From Symbiodinium microadriaticum (taxonomy: Eukaryota; Sar; Dinophyceae; Suessiales; Symbiodiniaceae), in the NCBI GenBank assembly GCA_001939145.1, contig LSRX01000326.1:1-64000 (forward strand): 64,000 nt of DNA, written 5' to 3'. The notes under the pieces are model-generated. The model worked only from the letters and a program-made list of their open reading frames with translations. It was not told where the DNA came from and made no database searches. Below are positions 53,974 through 63,300 of this stretch, piece by piece. Position 1 is the first letter of the stretch. Each line of letters starts with the position of its first letter. A program made the position numbers and the translations under genes.

Positions 53974-56772
53974 ATGCACTTGGAACTTCGTAGTGCTTTC
54001 ATGTTTCATATGCTCGGATGGGCCTTTTGCCTGTCCACCGGAGCCGCGGTCGCAATGCATGCCGCCTCGGATGGAGCGGACCTTTGTGGGGGAAATGTAC
54101 CTGCACAGGATTGCGGAGGTCGGCGAGTCGACATTCCCCAGGACACCGCCGACTACACGAACGCTGGGAAGGTCTACTGGGAGCAGGGCCTGGTGACAGG
54201 CTGGTGGGGCCGCGATGTCTGGCAGCGCTTACTGGCTGGATGTTGCGGTGCAGCGCCGGCGACTCTCGGCGGAGATGATGTGGGCCTGACTCCTCAGGCG
54301 GGTGACTCGGAGTTGCATCCCGCCAACACCAGCAGTGTCTCTGGCAATGGCGAGCCCTGGAGGCCTGAGCAAGCACCTGACAGTCAACCTGTACACGATT
54401 TTCCCCGGTGTCTACGAGCTCGGCGGACCGTGAAGCCCCTGGAGTGCCCCGCGGCAACGGACGAGCTGGACGACTACTACCCTGGGGGTGGGGTCCACGA
54501 CGAGGGATCTCTGCTGCAAGGGGAATCAGACGATGTGGGATTGTTCCAAACAGCTAGACCGGGAGCCCGTACGTGGGAAGAGCTCATGGAAGTGTTCTGG
54601 AACTGGTTTGAGGCGGATCGGCAGGTGGGCATGGCAGTGGGCATGGTTCGCAGGTTTGTCGAGGCCCGTGACGATGCAGCCTATGCCGAGTGGAGTGTGT
54701 CGGCAGTCCAGGCCTTGGGTGCGGGCATACCCAACAGTGGTGGAACGGAGTTTGCTCTCACCCCGGAGGACTTCTATGTTTGGGCCACCGAAGTGGAGGC
54801 GACGCTGTTTCGGGCGTACACTCAGGAGCAGCTACGCCATGGACCCACTGATGGTGGAGTGGGGGCGACTGACGGTCCGGATGGCGAAGAAGTGGCAATG
54901 ATGGAGCGAGGCAGGCGAGGTGGCGAACGTCAACGGCGAAATGACCGATCCAGGTCTTGCAGGCGAGTCGAGTCCAGGCGACGGCGCAGTGCAAGAGCCT
55001 CTGGTTCGAGTGGACCGGTGGCGGGGGCAGCTGCGGCTACGGGTCGTGCCCCGGGCCCGGAGGAGGCCCTCAGAGCAGCGCCATGGAGAGCAGGCACAGC
55101 CGCTGGGACGAGTGTGGCGACCGCCTCAAGTGAAGCTGGGACTACGGCAAGGGTGTCTGGCGACGAGTTTGGCTTCGTCCCGGTGGCGCCCCGTGATAAC
55201 GACGACTGCGTGGATACATGGAGATTCCTCCTCGGTGTGGACGTGCATGCGCTGCCCCAAGGGCGAGAGACAACAGCCAGAGACCAGCCGTTCTTCCCGC
55301 CGGAAAGGGCAGACTACGTTCGAAGGGTGATTGCAGGGTTTACTGCTACGCAGCAAGGGCTCATGACGCTCGGCCTCCTCACAGCCTTGCGGGCCATGCT
55401 GTCTGAACTGGGCAACATCCTCCACCTTGCTAGCTACGTGGAAGTGCCGGTGGATGAGGCCCCAGCTGATGCTGCGGAACCAGAGCCGGAGGCAGAGGAG
55501 AGTGACGATACCCTGTGGATGCAGCTGGAGCTCGAGGTTGTGGAGGGTGGTGCGATGACCCTGGTCCAGCGAGACGTGAACCTGATCACCAGCCTTCTTG
55601 TGAGATTTCAGGATGCAATCACAGGAGGAGATCTGGGGCTGGCCCGACTTCGTGCCGAGCACTTTCGCCACAGATTGCACAGGCTTCGCTTGGGAGCACT
55701 TGTCGATGCGTCGGTGGCTGACCAGTTCGAGGCTGTCTGTGTGGTAGCCGAGGAGGCTGGTGCTGGAGTGGCAGCTATGGGGTACCACGCGCTGGAACCA
55801 CAGGTTGCTGAGTGGACTTGGCACTGGTGGAGACTGGTGGAGCCTGCCCTGGTTATGGAGCCGGCGGATCCTCTTCGTCCGGAGGATCCCATTGCGGTCA
55901 GCAGCTCTTTGGACACGGCACGCCCTGCTGTGGAACAGGGACCGGATGTTGAACAGCTGGCGGCGGACCAGGAGGAGGCCAGGCAGGATGCTGCTGCAGA
56001 GGCTCGGCACCAAGAGCTCTTTGAGGATGACGAGGAGCAATACTACCGAGGAGTCGAAGCGCTGGTGGCTCATGAAGTGGAGGCCCGAGCCTCGAGGGAA
56101 GCTCAGGCCTGGGATGATTGGGCGATGTTCAGTGAGATGAATCAGGCTGCTCGTGGTCGAAAACGCCCCTGCCTCGAGATTGCAGTTCGCCCCGTGGCAA
56201 GTGGGGGCGCGGATGGTGCTGAGCGCTGTTGGAAGATTCCCTTCGTGCCGGGTAAAGACCAGCTGGTCCTTGGGCTTGGCTATATGGAGCACGAGGCGAC
56301 CTACAGTGAGGCCAGCACGGTGCCGGCAGGAGGTGGCCAGCGCTGTGGCGAGGGCGATGCAGTGAGGGCAGGTGGTGGTGCGGCTTCACTGGAGGAGTTT
56401 GGCTGCACTGCTGCACAAGTTGAGGATGGGGCCATCCCGCTTGGCTTCGAGGAGTTCCAGGGCCTCTACGACCGGTGGCGGAAACAGCAGGTTGATGATG
56501 CAGAGGTCCGAAGGATGTATGGTCTTTCCACCCTTGAGATGCTGGAGGCCCAGCATATCGTTGTCACCGAGGGCACGCAGATCGAGGCCAGTAGTGCTCC
56601 GGGTGGCTCGTGCTCGCATGCTGACCATCGAGGGAGTTCGACTGTGCATCCGGGGGAAGGCGAGACAGGTGGCTTCGACATTTCTGGACACGCTGATTTC
56701 CTCTTGCAGAACATGGCGACCGAGTCAGAATGGGTCGTACGAAGATGTGTGTCCAGGGCTGCCAAACTCTAG
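53974..56772 (+). CDS. Retroelement ORF3: intact 932-residue protein of unknown function
   Basis: It lies between the reverse transcriptase and the A-tail. The first ATG is at 53974, although the frame is open earlier. The N-terminus (SAFMFHMLGWAFCLSTGAAV, about residues 6-25) is a hydrophobic stretch like a signal peptide or membrane anchor. Residues about 190-290 are helical and tryptophan-rich (WEELMEVFWNWFEADRQVGM). Residues about 310-345 are a strongly basic Arg/Ser region (RRRRSARASGSS). A proline/alanine linker leads to a helical domain (ADYVRRVIAGFTATQQGLMT, about 450), an acidic stretch and a further helical part (VQRDVNLITSLLVRFQDAIT). Near 730 comes AWDDWAMFSEMNQAARGRKR. I recognise no family: no Gag knuckle, RNase H, protease or helicase motif is visible. 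It has no stop or frameshift although ORF1 and ORF2 are broken. A captured host gene is an alternative. Confidence 0.72.
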   Translation: MHLELRSAFMFHMLGWAFCLSTGAAVAMHAASDGADLCGGNVPAQDCGGRRVDIPQDTADYTNAGKVYWEQGLVTGWWGRDVWQRLLAGCCGAAPATLGGDDVGLTPQAGDSELHPANTSSVSGNGEPWRPEQAPDSQPVHDFPRCLRARRTVKPLECPAATDELDDYYPGGGVHDEGSLLQGESDDVGLFQTARPGARTWEELMEVFWNWFEADRQVGMAVGMVRRFVEARDDAAYAEWSVSAVQALGAGIPNSGGTEFALTPEDFYVWATEVEATLFRAYTQEQLRHGPTDGGVGATDGPDGEEVAMMERGRRGGERQRRNDRSRSCRRVESRRRRSARASGSSGPVAGAAAATGRAPGPEEALRAAPWRAGTAAGTSVATASSEAGTTARVSGDEFGFVPVAPRDNDDCVDTWRFLLGVDVHALPQGRETTARDQPFFPPERADYVRRVIAGFTATQQGLMTLGLLTALRAMLSELGNILHLASYVEVPVDEAPADAAEPEPEAEESDDTLWMQLELEVVEGGAMTLVQRDVNLITSLLVRFQDAITGGDLGLARLRAEHFRHRLHRLRLGALVDASVADQFEAVCVVAEEAGAGVAAMGYHALEPQVAEWTWHWWRLVEPALVMEPADPLRPEDPIAVSSSLDTARPAVEQGPDVEQLAADQEEARQDAAAEARHQELFEDDEEQYYRGVEALVAHEVEARASREAQAWDDWAMFSEMNQAARGRKRPCLEIAVRPVASGGADGAERCWKIPFVPGKDQLVLGLGYMEHEATYSEASTVPAGGGQRCGEGDAVRAGGGAASLEEFGCTAAQVEDGAIPLGFEEFQGLYDRWRKQQVDDAEVRRMYGLSTLEMLEAQHIVVTEGTQIEASSAPGGSCSHADHRGSSTVHPGEGETGGFDISGHADFLLQNMATESEWVVRRCVSRAAKL

Positions 56773-56953
56773 TGTGAACGACTGAGGCTCCGCGGCCGTA
56801 GTGCTTTGCCGGTGGAAGGTTTTCGAAGGTTTTTGCTGCCGAAGGTACTGTTCGTTGCTGTCGTGCTGGCCCGTAAGGGCTGCAAGAAGCCTGCCTAAAC
56901 TAGGCTCTCCGGACTGCTGCAGGACGGAAAAAGGCCCTCAAAAAAAAAAAAAA
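56773..56953 (+). other. Retroelement 3' region and A-tail
   Basis: About 165 bases of GC-rich sequence follow the ORF3 stop and end in GGAAAAAGGCCCTC and a 14-base A run (56940-56953). Telomere-like CCCAAAACCTTAAACCC begins immediately after. The A run marks the point where target-primed reverse transcription would have begun. Confidence 0.8.
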
Positions 56954-57235
56954 CCCAAAACCTTAAACCCTAAACTCTAGACCCTGAGCCCTAAACCCTA
57001 AAACCCTAAGTCCTAAACGAGCCCGAGACCCAAAACCCTGAACCCTAAAACCCTAAAGCCTCAACCCAAAACCCTAAACCCTAAAACCTGAACCCAAAAC
57101 CCAAAACCGTAAACCTTAAGGCTCAAACCCTAAACCCTAAACCCATCACAGCCTGAACCCACGACCCTAAACCCTAAACCTTAAAACCCTAAAGCCGTAA
57201 AACCTGAACCTCTCTATCATAAAAAAATAAACCCT
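56954..57235. repeat. Telomere-like tract, C-rich strand forward (3' flank of retroelement)
   Basis: CCCTAAACCCTAAA words alternate with CCTGAACC, CCGTAAA and CCCAAAA variants. It has the same orientation as the tract on the 5' side of the element, so the two may be one tract split by the insertion. Confidence 0.9.
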
Positions 57236-57905
57236 AATGAGATTCGTGGGCATTTAGCCGTCGGAATCCCCGTGGGCCCCCACATCTAATGAGATTCGTG
57301 AGGATGGATTCGCTGACCCCCCATATCTAATAAGATTCGTGGGCATTCAACCGTCTGACCCCCCATATCTAATGAGATTCGTGGACATTTAACTGTCTGA
57401 CCCCCTAAATCTAATGAGATTCGTGGGCATTTGACCGTGAGACCCTCCATATCTCATGAGATTCGTGGGCTTTTAACCGTCTGACCCCCGTATCTAATGA
57501 GATTCGTGGGCATTTAACCGTGTGACCCTCCAAATCTCATGAGATTCGTGGGCATTTAACCTTCTGACCCCCGTATCTAATGAGATTCGTGGGCATTTAA
57601 CCGTGTGACCCTCCAAATCTCATGAGATTCATGGGCATTTAATGGTTTGATCCTCCGTGTCTAATGAGATTCGTGGGCCTCTAACCGTCCGACCCCCCTA
57701 TCTAATGAGATTCGTGGGCATTTAACGGTCTGACCCCACATATCTAATGAGATTCGTGGGCATTTAACTGTGTGACCCTCCATATCGAATGAGATTCGTG
57801 GGCATTTAACAGTCTGACCCCCCATATCTAATGAGATTCGTGGGCATTTAGCCGTCTGACCCTCCACATCTAACGACATTCGTGGGCATTTAACTGTCTG
57901 ATTTT
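57236..57905. repeat. 42-bp tandem satellite, 16 copies
   Basis: The unit core is TAATGAGATTCGTGGGCATT, followed by TAACCGTCTGACCCCCC and AT. I count 16 copies, most of 41-42 bases. Copies seven-eight and nine-ten share the same private changes (GTGTGACCCTCC, ATCTCATGAG), so a dimer of about 83 bases was duplicated recently. The reverse strand is open for part of the array because 42 is a multiple of three; this is not taken as a gene. Confidence 0.95.
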
Positions 57906-57914
57906 CATGGCAAG

Positions 57915-59210
57915 CAGCATATACAATTTTTAGGGTTTAGCTGCTAGAGCAGCCACAGTGTTTATTAGAAAGTGTATTATAGAGCGCACCAGACGGCAAC
58001 TAACACATACAATTGTTAGGGTTGTTACAATCCAGCCGTAGTGTGTATTGTACAGTTTATGATAAAGCACATCAGACGGCAACCAACACATGCATTTTTA
58101 GGGTTTAGCTGCAGCAGCTGTTTAACAACAAGTCTATTGTCGGTCACAGCAGACTGCAACCTGCACCGTTGTGTTAAAAAGCATCACACCTGTGGAGGAG
58201 ACTGTTTTGCCTGTCTTGTGGTGCTGATATTGTTATATTATTCCGAGTGAGCTAGAGGTATCATAATGTTGCACATGTCGAAGTGAAGCGTCGACATATT
58301 TATGAAATATATTATAGAACACACCAGACGGCAACCGGTGCGTGCGAATTTAGGGTTTAGCTGGTAGCAGCTAAAGTGTTTATTGCAGAGTCTATTAAAG
58401 AGCACATCAGACGGCAACCAACACATACAACTTTTAGGGTTTAGTTTAGCTGCCCAGCAGCTGTGGCAATGTTTATCACAAAGTCTATTATAGAACACAC
58501 CACACGGTAACCGACACCTACGAAATTTAGGGTTTAGCTGCTAAACATAAAGTTTATTGCCGATTGCAGCAGACGTACCATATGTGAAAATCCTACACCT
58601 GTAAAGGGGGTCTGTCGTTGCCTGTCTTGTGGTGCTGATATTGTTATCACCCCGAGTGAGCTAGAGGTATCACAACGTTGCTCATGTGATGCCCGCGAAG
58701 CGAAGGCGTCGATAGTGTCTGACATGTTTTGTGGTCGGTAATATACTGATGTTCAACAGTTTGGTGGCGTAGAACATGGCGGCCGGTGGGAGACATCAAA
58801 GCATAAATGGACGCTTGTGTGGAATAGGGGGCTGGTGGGCGACATTGAGTTACAATTGAACTAAAGAAATCACGTTTTGTCTCGTAGTAAGTTATTGGAC
58901 AGTCGAAGACGTGGCCGCCAAGCGATCGGCGATGGCGTTCTAAAACCATTTCGGTCATTGAGTAAACAGACTGTTAATCACAAATTGTATTGAGGGATAC
59001 AGTAAACGGCAACCAGCACATACGGTATTTAGGGTTTAGGTTTCTCAGCAGCTAGCACAGCTTTCAAAAAATTATTGAAGATACAGGGCAATCAGCACAC
59101 ACGGGTTTTAGGGTTTCGTTTCTTCAGCAGCTACCGCTGCTCTCAAACACCATGTTGTCTTGGAATACAACAGACGGCAACCAGCACAAACGAATTTTAG
59201 GGTTTACACG
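57915..59210. repeat. Complex repeat of modules carrying TTTAGGGTTTAG
   Basis: CAGACGGCAACCAACACATA and variants recur about eight times (near 57990, 58073, 58327, 58409, 58502, 58990 and 59171). Each is followed within 10-15 bases by TTTAGGG(TTTAG), an AGC-rich palindrome-like stretch and GTTTATT…AAAGTCTATTATAGA. Neighbouring copies are 82-93 bases apart. A longer piece, 58165-58300, recurs at 58575-58712, sharing GCCTGTCTTGTGGTGCTGAT and CGAGTGAGCTAGAGGTATCA. Confidence 0.88.
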
Positions 59211-59384
59211 ACAGCATGATCTCACATAGACGTGAATGATGAAGTCCAACTGTGAATGTACTTCGTGGTTGTGAAGGAACGGACTTTTTGTTTTCCACTG
59301 TTATGGGATTCTTTGGGTGGATGGGTGTTATGTCTAAGTCGTGAGGGTAACTCTTCTATACAACTACTCGACCGGAGCTGCTGA

Positions 59385-59762
59385 ACCCAAAACCTAAACC
59401 CTAAACCATAAGCCCTAAACCTTAAACTCTAAAACTTAAATCCCAAAGCCTAAACCCTAAAACCGTAAAGCCTGAACCCAAAACCCTAAACCTTAAACTG
59501 TAAACCTTAAACCCTAAACCTTTAAAACCTAAAGACTGAACCCACAACGCTAAACCCTAAACCCCAAACCCTAAACCCGAAACCCTAAACCTTAAAAGCC
59601 CCTAAAACCGTAAAGCCTGAACACAAAACCCTAAAGCATAAACCCTAAATTCTAATCCCTACGCCCTACAACCTTAAAGCCTAAGTTGTAAACCCCAAAG
59701 CCTGAAAACCCTAAACCCTAAGCCCTAAACCTTAAACCGTAAGACTTAAACCCCCAAGCCCT
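59385..59762. repeat. Telomere-like tract, C-rich strand forward
   Basis: AACCCTAAACC words dominate, with CCTTAAAC, CCGTAAAG and CCTGAACC variants. This is the last tract of the repeat block. Confidence 0.9.
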
Positions 59763-59769
59763 CAAATTT

Positions 59770-60153
59770 GAGGAGTGCGCAAAGGATGCAACAAGAGTGC
59801 GGCTGGATGCTGATTTCAGAATGCGCTCCGTATGCAAATCGGAGTGCGCACTGGAGCGCCTTGCCCCCCGACCTACCACTTTGCGAACTACATTTTCGAC
59901 GATGACACCATTGTCATGACACAGAACGATTTCCTCCGAATCATGGCCTTGTGTTACATCCGCCTCCGAGTGGCCCAACAGTTTCCTGGATGTGGACCCC
60001 GACCACCTCGAGTTGCCCAAAGGTCGCCGCCGAGACGCTCGCCGAGATGAGTGACATCCCGGCGATCGGTGTCTCCGACTCGGCTAAACTCGCCTATAGG
60101 CTAGAGTTTATCCGAGTACCCATATTGTTCCGCCAAGACGATGAAAGCTTCTG
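59770..60153 (+). CDS. Short coding-like segment, unrecognised
   Basis: A frame ending at 60050 reads YHFANYIFDDDTIVMTQNDF then LRIMALCYIRLRVAQQF. The next phase continues TLAEMSDIPAIGVSDSAKLA with YRLEFIRVPILF to about 60150. It may be a gene remnant with a frame change. It lies between a telomere-like tract and copy 2 of the 130-bp duplication. No family is recognised. Confidence 0.33.
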
Positions 60154-60281
60154 TTGTTGTGTAGCACACTACTGTGCGAAATGACAACCCATTGCATTCA
60201 TCAATCACCGATCGACCCCGTGGATGTACTTGAGTCGATCACTTCGAACTTGTTGCATTCCGTTGCCATTTTGGTATAAGC
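60154..60281 (+). repeat. 130-bp duplicated sequence, copy 2
   Basis: Direct copy of 47885-48015, in the same orientation and about 12.3 kb away. The two copies bracket the telomere-like tracts, the retroelement and the satellites. Confidence 0.9.
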
Positions 60282-61640
60282 TTCGAATCGAAGCCTTTCC
60301 TGTCCCACCTTCCCAAATCCTCTTTATGCGTTTCACTGTCCTCTGCTTTCATTCTGCGAGATCCGACCGAGAAACGGTCGGTCCTCCAAACGTCCAAAGA
60401 ACATTTCTGTATGAAATACGGAAACTTTCGATAAACTTCTGTTGTCGGAGTTAGGGTTCACGGTTCACAAGATTTACGGCACGTCCTACAGTATTCCTGG
60501 ACCGAATGCATGGTGCTCGAACCCGCCTGCGCGCAAATTCTGTGTTCTGCTGCCCGAATCGGCCTCACTTTTACAAGTGCAACGCTACAAGTAAGTAGGA
60601 ATGTTTCCCGATGCTGTGGCAGGTGAATCCGATCATTTTCCAGATCCAGACCATCAGTCAGGCAAGACTTCACGGGCTCGAAATCCTAGGGGAACGCACA
60701 AACTGCCCCGGCCAGATACCGGCGGGCGGTGGCCTTTTCATCGAGGGCCCGCTCGGCTTCGAGTTCCCCAATCCCTGCACTCCAGAGGCCTGGTTCCGGG
60801 TCCCGATCTTCACGTGACTTGAAGCCCTCGGCGCCCGCCAGGTGGCCCCAGCTGCTCGCGGGGCGACGTATCAGGTCGAGCCGATGGCAGGAAGGGTGTT
60901 GAGGTGGGCCTTTCGCATGGCGCCGAAATTTGCAAAGTGCAACCTGTCGCAGTCTGCCAATGGAAGTGGCATGCAGCTTTCAGCAGACGACTGGCCCGAC
61001 TGGCCGGAGCATCATCAGGCCGACACTGAGCTTCATTGGCTGGTGGCTGTGTTTTGTTGCAACATTCAGGTTAACTGCTGGTGCATCCGGCATCATGCCA
61101 AGCCCCGAGCTGTTGCACATGATCGCGTTGAGGGAAGCCGTGATGCTGCCAACGTGTGCAAGTCTGTCAGGCCCGGTCTTTACCGTTTCCAGCTGCTCGG
61201 GAAAAACCCCGCGACCGTGCTTTGACAGCACCATGGGGGGTTGGCAGGGGAAGCAGAAGTGCTTTGTAACATTGTATTGATGCGTGGCTCACCATCCTGA
61301 GGCAGTCGCCAATTCCGTCGACAACACAAAGCTGCCCATTTGCACAGAGTTGGTCGGTTTGGTTGCAGATCATACAGCAGCTCAGGCCTTGCATGATGCA
61401 ATTCTGCTGGGACTTCCACTCCCTTCAGGTGCTCAGCAAGTTGTTGTCATGTTTGGCAGACGGCTCACCGCGTGGTGCATCTCTTCTCTACATGTGTGGT
61501 ATATAGCTGGAGCTACTAGCTTGACTCAGTTGCAGGTAATTGGCAATGTCAACACCAAGCTGGACTCAAGCATTAGCATCCCTTCATTCGACATCAATGT
61601 GAAGATGGTCGAGGTTCCTGCGGTCAGGTGACATGTGTCA
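60282..61640 (+). CDS. Unrecognised gene, several exon-like segments
   Basis: Segments on the plus strand: VNPIIFQIQTISQARLHGLE with ILGERTNCPGQIPAGGGLFI (about 60620-60740); DDWPDWPEHHQADTELHWLV (about 60988-61047); SPELLHMIALREAVMLPTCA (about 61100-61155); and VIGNVNTKLDSSISIPSFDI with NVKMVEVPAV (about 61538-61627). These have a secreted or folded-domain composition, but they sit in different phases and I did not resolve the splicing. No domain is identified. Confidence 0.38.
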
Positions 61641-61731
61641 GACTGGTTCACCAGAAACGTGCTGTGTTTCTTGAGGCCCTCATACCTGAGCTGACCAGAG
61701 AACAGCAGGCCCCGCCACAAGAGCAAACATG

Positions 61732-61875
61732 ACACACACACACACACACATACATATACACACACATACATATACATATATATATATATATACACATGTA
61801 TATATATATATATACACATACATACATACATACATACATACATACATACATACATACATACATACATACACACAC
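61732..61875. repeat. Compound (CA)n-(TA)n-(CATA)n microsatellite
   Basis: CACACACA is followed by CATATACA mixtures, a (TA)n core and then a pure CATA array to about 61868. Every frame in either direction stays open through parts of it purely because of the repeat. Confidence 0.97.
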
Positions 61876-62039
61876 GCTCTCCCGCAGCTCCAGGCAGCCA
61901 CCGGAAGAGATGTTACCAGCTGAGACACTTTCATGGTTTCTCGTTTTCTCAGCATGCATGCAGAGAGACGAGTGTTCACCTGTCTTCAAGGATCGGCCCC
62001 TGAGCAGAAATCCCTTGGTCTTCAAGTTTCAGCCTTAGT

Positions 62040-63300
62040 GTCAGCTCCGGTGTTCCTTGTGCAAATGTGGTGAGCCTTTCTGTGAAAGGTTCAAGCTGGG
62101 GAGCGCTGCCATCTTTTCGGGGACGATGCTGATCAGGCCCAAGGGCTTGGCCAAAGCCCTTGCAGAGCCCTTGTGCCGCCCTGGCCGGGCAGCCGCTTTG
62201 CAGGGGACCTTTGGGCACCATCTTCCGGGAAGACTGCGCAGAGGACATTGAAGTCCGACCCACTGAGGCCACGAGATGCACGGAAAAGCAGCTGGTAGAA
62301 GCGTGTGCAAACATGCGCAGTATGGTGCCAGAGGTGTTTGGAACAGGGCAAATGCTGCCGGAAGAGTACGCTCGGCATTCAATCTGATTCTGAGGCTTGC
62401 AGATGCCGTGCAAACGCCAAGGTATGCAGTTTGGCCACAGGGTGTCGAGATAGTCAGCTGCAGAGGTGAAGGACCAGATGCAAGGACCCGTTCGTGATCG
62501 TTCCTACAGCTGATGTCGTGCAGCTGAATACTGTCTGCCAGCATGTCTTGCAGGATAGTGATCGATCCTGGAGTTACGGACGGTGCGCAGTAGAGTTGTT
62601 CGAATCTGGAATCGCAGAGTGAGTTGGTCAGTTGTAAGATGGCGTGGTTGGGTGCAACCGCCGCGAGCGTTCAGGCTTATTGTTCGAAGTCTTCTACCCG
62701 ATTCGTGTGGCCGTCTTGCACAATCCAGTCGTGCAGCCTATCGACAACAGGCATCACCGAACATGCGAGCCTCGTGAGTTCAGTAGCTTTCCTCCACCAG
62801 GTGGACTTTGGACTTCAACGGGGAGTCCTCCGACCCTTTTGATGGCTACATGTTATGGACATTCACCAGGAAATGAAGTTTTGCCTGCTGCCTTGGTGAC
62901 ATCCGTGCTCATGAGATGCCCCTTCCTCGAAAGATTGGGTATCTTGGCAGCCGTAGGACATCGCTGCTGACTGCGACGATGGGCCGCTCGACAACGGTGA
63001 CAGGTGACCCCTTCTTGTCAAATCCTGCCGCGAGCCCAGCTCACGAGGCTTTTGTCGAAGCCACAGAAAAGCACGCCGATGATGTCGCTGGCAACCAGGT
63101 GACTTTCACATTCCGTCCGAAAAACACTGTCAAAGGTGCTGCCTGCTTCCAATTGCCCTCTCGGATCGTTGATGCTCTCTCAGCACTGTCTGCGCGTCAA
63201 CAAACAGACCCTGCCAGGCGCTGGCATGATCATCAGGGTGCGTGCTGCCATGATTTGCTTTCGTGGTTTGTGCTGGATTCGTTGTGCATCATTATCTGAG
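62040..63300 (+). CDS. Unrecognised gene, several exon-like segments
   Basis: Plausible exons: CTEKQLVEACANMRSMVPEV with FGTGQMLPEEYARHSI (about 62280-62385); VPTADVVQLNTVCQHVLQDS with DRSWSYGRCAVELFESGIAE (about 62500-62621); and EAFVEATEKHADDVAGNQVT with FTFRPKNTVKGAACFQLPSR (about 63045-63160). The aromatic and cysteine-rich SWSYGRCAVELFES looks like part of a folded domain. I cannot name a family, and the three segments may belong to more than one gene. Confidence 0.38.

Larger units (their letters stand above)
49475..56953 (+). mobile_element. Non-LTR (LINE-type) retrotransposon with three ORFs and A-tail
   Basis: A 7.5-kb unit that is visibly more GC-rich than its flanks. In order it contains spliced-leader relics, a 170-base leader without ATG, ORF1 (coiled coil plus RRM-like), ORF2 (apurinic-type endonuclease plus reverse transcriptase), ORF3 (932 codons, unknown), about 165 bases of 3' sequence and a 14-base A run at 56940-56953. 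Telomere-like CCCTAAA sequence abuts both ends, so target-site duplications cannot be told apart from the repeat. This copy cannot move by itself: ORF1 and ORF2 each carry a frameshift. The order endonuclease then reverse transcriptase, with no LTR, integrase or protease seen, separates it from Ty/copia-type elements. Confidence 0.93.

Noticed and set aside
55126-56292. 388-codon open frame on the minus strand
   Set aside because: It lies entirely opposite ORF3. GC-rich coding sequence often leaves the opposite strand open, and the translation has no domain and an odd His/Ser/Arg/Leu-rich composition.
57661-57879. Minus-strand frame of repeated 14-residue units
   Set aside because: It is open only because the satellite period is a multiple of three. 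Neighbouring units of 41 bases break the frame.
57236-57905. Possible CRISPR array
   Set aside because: The units are directly tandem, with no distinct spacers between them, and the genome is eukaryotic.
47520-59762. A true chromosome end within the window
   Set aside because: The telomere-like tracts are degenerate, occur in both orientations and are followed by further unique sequence, so they are internal.
61526-62038. Open frames encoding runs such as VCMYVCMYVCM and THTYIYIY
   Set aside because: These are translations of the CA/TA/CATA microsatellite on either strand, not genes.
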